Shown: piece by piece, positions 61,310 through 64,000 of the stretch | How the letters are laid out: the number at the start of each line of letters is the position of its first letter | Numbering within the stretch: the first letter of the stretch is position 1 | Assembly (NCBI GenBank): GCA_937995835.1 | Contig: CALKIV010000003.1 | Location: 32,589-96,588 of the forward strand | Length of the DNA stretch: 64,000 nt | Reading direction: 5' to 3' | Source: an uncultured Dysgonomonas sp. | GTDB lineage: Bacteria > Bacteroidota > Bacteroidia > Bacteroidales > Dysgonomonadaceae | Notes under the pieces: generated by a model | What the model was told of the DNA's origin: nothing | What the model saw: only the letters and a program-made list of their open reading frames with translations | Database searches by the model: none | Program-made: the position numbers and the translations under genes

Positions 61310-62779
61310 TTATTTTTGGAAGAAGCAATGTACTGTCATCGTCGATTTCGCTAAATCAGCTTCATCTATCGCCACAGTAACTACCTCCATAAAACCGATA
61401 CTCTCCAAGGTGACACCTGTGGAGTCATATTTTCCAAACATAATCACATCACCTACTTTATAGTTGGTTCCAAATCTAGGTGTACTTGTTGTAGGGTCAC
61501 CTATACCGTCACCTTTCACTATTTCCGGTGAGATTTTGCCCAAAGTTCTGTTTCTTACTTTTTCAGCATATACATTTTGTGCGCCACTAGAGCTCAAGAC
61601 TCTGAACTTTACCATATTGGTCAATTTCTCTTTTGGAATAACCTCTGTTCCATTGCACTTGAAGCGTAGAGCTTGCGTATCGGTATTTTTTGGATTGTTC
61701 AGCTGAATAGTTCCTCCACTAGTAAAACTAGTAATGTATAAAAATGTATTAGCCTTGATATCGGCATAATTGTCACATGCTGTATAATAGTTACCACCAT
61801 TACGAGGATCTATAAAGTGGCGTACACCTTCTACAGTTTCTGTACCTTCTGCCCCTAAAATCATACTTCCATAGAAATACACATCGTTAGAGATAATTGG
61901 CACTTCAATCTTGAAGTTACTAATACCAATAATTTCTTGGTCTCCACTGAAGAGGAACTTAATATCCACTGTTGTTTCTTCTCCATAAATAGTTGGAATC
62001 ATAAAACTCAAAGAGGTGGCTGTTTTAGATGTCAAGCTTACCTCTAAATCTCCCAAGAACACCTTGTCTACCAAGTCTAAATCAGTACCTGAAAGTGTCA
62101 ATTCACTATTGATAAGTGCAGAAGCAGGTGGATTGTCTACAACAGGATTCCCAGCAGGTCTAACAATGAGATAATCCGTTTCACTTTTAACTATTTTATC
62201 TTCACCGACTTCTCTGTACACAAGCTCTACATAAAAATGTTGACCTACTGTTGCAGATGGAACAATGAATTTCAGTTCGCTATTTCCTATAAAGGTGATG
62301 CTTGCTTCCATATCATTGATCACAACACTTTTGACAGCTTTGAGATTCTCTCCTTCCACTATCACCTCATCACCTACAGTCATTTCACCAGCTTGCTGTG
62401 TTTTTATTTCTGAGATCTCAGGTACGATTGCTGTCACACTAAAGGGACTTGCACTTTCTCCTTCTCCTTTGGTATTTTTTAGTACTATCTTCCCCGACTC
62501 TGCATTGGCGGTCACCAATATTTCTATTTCCTCTTCGGAAATACGATTTTTGATACCCACTTTTTGCGTCCCTATTGTAGCACTATTGATGTTGGATAAG
62601 TATTCTCCTTTTATTTTGATGACAGTTCCAACCTCTCCAGAAGCGGGCTCAAATGAAGAAATAATAGGACTAGCTAAGTCTTCTTGTAGTTGATCTTTGT
62701 TGATATCCAAACTTTCGCTACAGCCTATTGACAGTAGAAGTATGGAGAAGAACAAAAATATATGTTTTGTTTTTTTCAT
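61310..62779 (-). CDS. IPT/TIG-domain surface lipoprotein (SusE/F-like glycan binder)
   Basis: A 489-residue lipoprotein: signal with SIGC at about 17-20, then SESLDINKDQ. At least three IPT/TIG immunoglobulin-like domains follow: about 40-112 (ISSFEPASGEVGTVIKIKGE), 115-200 (EISEIKTQQAGEMTVGDEVI) and 205-290 (PPASALINSELTLSGTDLD). The C-terminal part (about 295-489) is a beta-rich region with DVYFYGSMILGAEGTETVEG and ends CFFQK. In SusC/SusD loci such proteins are surface glycan-binding proteins placed after SusD. It lies 29 bases after the SusD gene and 62 before the lyase. Confidence 0.85.
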   Translation of the reverse strand: MKKTKHIFLFFSILLLSIGCSESLDINKDQLQEDLASPIISSFEPASGEVGTVIKIKGEYLSNINSATIGTQKVGIKNRISEEEIEILVTANAESGKIVLKNTKGEGESASPFSVTAIVPEISEIKTQQAGEMTVGDEVIVEGENLKAVKSVVINDMEASITFIGNSELKFIVPSATVGQHFYVELVYREVGEDKIVKSETDYLIVRPAGNPVVDNPPASALINSELTLSGTDLDLVDKVFLGDLEVSLTSKTATSLSFMIPTIYGEETTVDIKFLFSGDQEIIGISNFKIEVPIISNDVYFYGSMILGAEGTETVEGVRHFIDPRNGGNYYTACDNYADIKANTFLYITSFTSGGTIQLNNPKNTDTQALRFKCNGTEVIPKEKLTNMVKFRVLSSSGAQNVYAEKVRNRTLGKISPEIVKGDGIGDPTTSTPRFGTNYKVGDVIMFGKYDSTGVTLESIGFMEVVTVAIDEADLAKSTMTVHCFFQK

Positions 62780-62808
62780 AATAATATCACTTTTGATGAA
62801 TTGTGGAA

Positions 62809-64000
62809 TTAATAACCATAGTTCTGAGAAATCCTGATTTGATTGTTGGTGTCTATTTCTCGTTGAGGAATAGGAAGCAACAATTGCCAGTTTTGTACAA
62901 TACGAGCAGGGTCTGGTTTCAGATCTTTGAACCTGTCATAGAATGCCAGATCTGTTACAAATATCTGATTATTCAGTACATCTAAAGCTCTGTTTGTACG
63001 GATAAGGTCAAACAGACGATGATTTTCGAAAGCAAATTCTACTCTTCTTTCTGCTTCAATGGCCAAGCGACAGTTTTCTTGTGAATTAATCATCGTCAAT
63101 GGAGGTAAGTCTCCATGTACAACACGTACATTATTGATGAGTGGTAGAGCATTGACATGCCCTTCTTGTTCGTTGATTATCTCAGCTAGCATTAGCAATA
63201 TATCAGCATAACGAAGAATAGGCCAGTCATTTTCACCATCTTCAGTAATAGAAACAGATGAAAGATACTTGCACACATAGTTTTTCACCCATGTTGCATT
63301 TCCAAATGTATTAACAGTAATATCCTTACGCTTGTCATTCGGTTCGTAGGCATTTTGCATTAAATCGTAGGAAGGGAAATTCCATCCTTTTCCATCTCCA
63401 TTGACTATACTATTACCACTACTAGTGGGAGCAAAATAGTTGGCAAATGGAGAGCCGATACCATATCCTCCTGATTTATATCGAACTGAAAACAATATTT
63501 CGTTATTCATTTCATTGTTTATCGAAAATACTTCTTCGTAGCCCAAAAGTTCGTGCTTCCCGGTAGAAACAATGTAGTCTAATAGCTTTCTTGCTTCTGC
63601 CAAATTTCCTTGGGTCAGATATACCTTAGCAAGCATTCCTTTAGCAGCCAAGCGACTCACACGCCCTAGATTATCATCACTCTGTTTTTCGGGCAAGGCA
63701 GCCACTTCATCATCAGCTGCATAGGAAAAATCTTTTATTATTTGCTCATATACTAAATCTACACTTGAGCGTTGCTTACTTTTGGCCTCCTCTTCTGATA
63801 CCCTGTCGGTAACAATAAATAGTGGACCAAATAATCTTACTAAGTTAAAATAATGATATGCTCTTATAAACGATGCTTCAGCTTTGATGGCATTTCGTTC
63901 GTTCCCGTCTTCAATGATATCTAAAGCAGCCAATACCATATTAGTATTGTTGATGTTTTTGTAAGCTGCTAACCAATACTTATCTACTTCAGGATGCGTA
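62809..64000 (-). CDS. SusD/RagB-family outer-membrane protein, 5' part missing
   Basis: The C-terminal 397 residues of a SusD-like glycan-binding protein; the frame runs open to the right edge (first visible residues THPEVDKYWLAAYKNINN), so the N-terminus and the SusC gene lie outside. Typical features: the TPR-like helices with EASFIRAYHYFNLVRLFGPL, the middle SVDLVYEQIIKDF and GRVSRLAAKGMLAKVYL, and the C-terminal core NDWPILRYADILLMLAE, INNVRV and EAERRVEFAFENHRLFDLIR, ending with LLPIPQREIDTNNQIRISQN. These last motifs are the SusD signature. It heads the visible part of the right-edge operon. Confidence 0.95.
   Translation of the reverse strand, partial: THPEVDKYWLAAYKNINNTNMVLAALDIIEDGNERNAIKAEASFIRAYHYFNLVRLFGPLFIVTDRVSEEEAKSKQRSSVDLVYEQIIKDFSYAADDEVAALPEKQSDDNLGRVSRLAAKGMLAKVYLTQGNLAEARKLLDYIVSTGKHELLGYEEVFSINNEMNNEILFSVRYKSGGYGIGSPFANYFAPTSSGNSIVNGDGKGWNFPSYDLMQNAYEPNDKRKDITVNTFGNATWVKNYVCKYLSSVSITEDGENDWPILRYADILLMLAEIINEQEGHVNALPLINNVRVVHGDLPPLTMINSQENCRLAIEAERRVEFAFENHRLFDLIRTNRALDVLNNQIFVTDLAFYDRFKDLKPDPARIVQNWQLLLPIPQREIDTNNQIRISQNYGY

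Noticed and set aside
1..64000. tRNA or rRNA genes
   Set aside because: I looked in all gaps over 100 bases for T-arm-like GGTTCRA motifs with matching stems and found none.
1..64000. CRISPR array, integrase, transposase or insertion sequence
   Set aside because: No spaced direct repeats and no gene with recombinase motifs were seen; all 50-odd genes fit ordinary chromosomal families.

Overview
The window is AT-rich chromosomal DNA from a member of the Bacteroidota, most likely order Bacteroidales and Bacteroides-like. The evidence is: SusC/SusD pairs, a FecR anti-sigma factor with an ECF sigma factor, a pyrophosphate-type phosphofructokinase, many families typical of Bacteroides (PCMD, DUF3836, DUF4296, PepSY-like DUF2874, GldB-like), and repeated copies of the Bacteroidota promoter element TAnnTTTG just upstream of genes. 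I cannot name the species. I found no tRNA, rRNA, CRISPR array, integrase or insertion sequence. Both edges cut through genes.

Layout. 1-5316 (minus strand): a regulated glycan-uptake locus, read as ECF sigma factor, FecR, a SusC with an N-terminal STN signalling domain, and the start of a SusD running off the left edge. 5704-7821 (plus): a Bcr/CflA-type exporter and lipoyl synthase. 7836-10396 (minus): a beta-barrel protein, a PCMD lipoprotein and a DUF3836 secreted protein. 10837-15679 (plus): PPi-phosphofructokinase, a membrane-anchored unknown, MscL, an M48 lipoprotein protease and a lipoprotein. 15750-19200 (minus): a BtuB-like TonB receptor and two unknown envelope proteins. 19320-25056 (plus): DUF4262 protein, lipoprotein, methyltransferase, Mfd. 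25112-29642 (minus): a DPP IV peptidase and three unknown proteins. 29814-33893 (plus): a Nudix hydrolase, a GldB-like protein, DnaB and a DUF1287 protein lacking its usual cysteine. 34159-38024 (minus): a PepSY-like lipoprotein, and an XRE-cupin regulator with an acyl-CoA ligase. 38359-44017 (plus): FabD, RfbD, a lipoprotein, RF3, a WaaP/RIO-like kinase and a membrane protein. 44105-49884 (minus): the ileS, traR/dksA-like, lspA, DUF4296 block. 50177-58174 (plus): a tandem pair of paralogous unknown proteins, TopA, a polyprenyl-phosphate sugar transferase, a nitroreductase, a small membrane protein and a DUF2520 protein. 58176-59907 (minus): KdsC-like phosphatase, a second HAD phosphatase, a GNAT acetyltransferase. 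60051-64000 (minus): a second glycan locus (SusD, IPT/TIG surface lipoprotein, alginate-lyase-family enzyme) cut by the right edge.

Most of the window is housekeeping and cell-envelope genes. The two edge loci are the clearest coordinated systems. The left one has cis-encoded sigma/anti-sigma control fed by the receptor's STN domain; the right one carries a predicted polyuronate lyase, so alginate or a glucuronan is the likely substrate. No clear-cut new multi-gene system is visible. The items most worth a second look are the cysteine-less DUF1287 protein, the tandem unknown paralogs at 50177-52575, the structured ileS leader, the palindrome at the 5' end of the BtuB-like transcript, and the sites upstream of dnaB. 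Several genes start downstream of the longest possible open frame because the extra upstream codons lie inside terminators or promoters (lipA, mfd, fabD, rfbD, GNAT).
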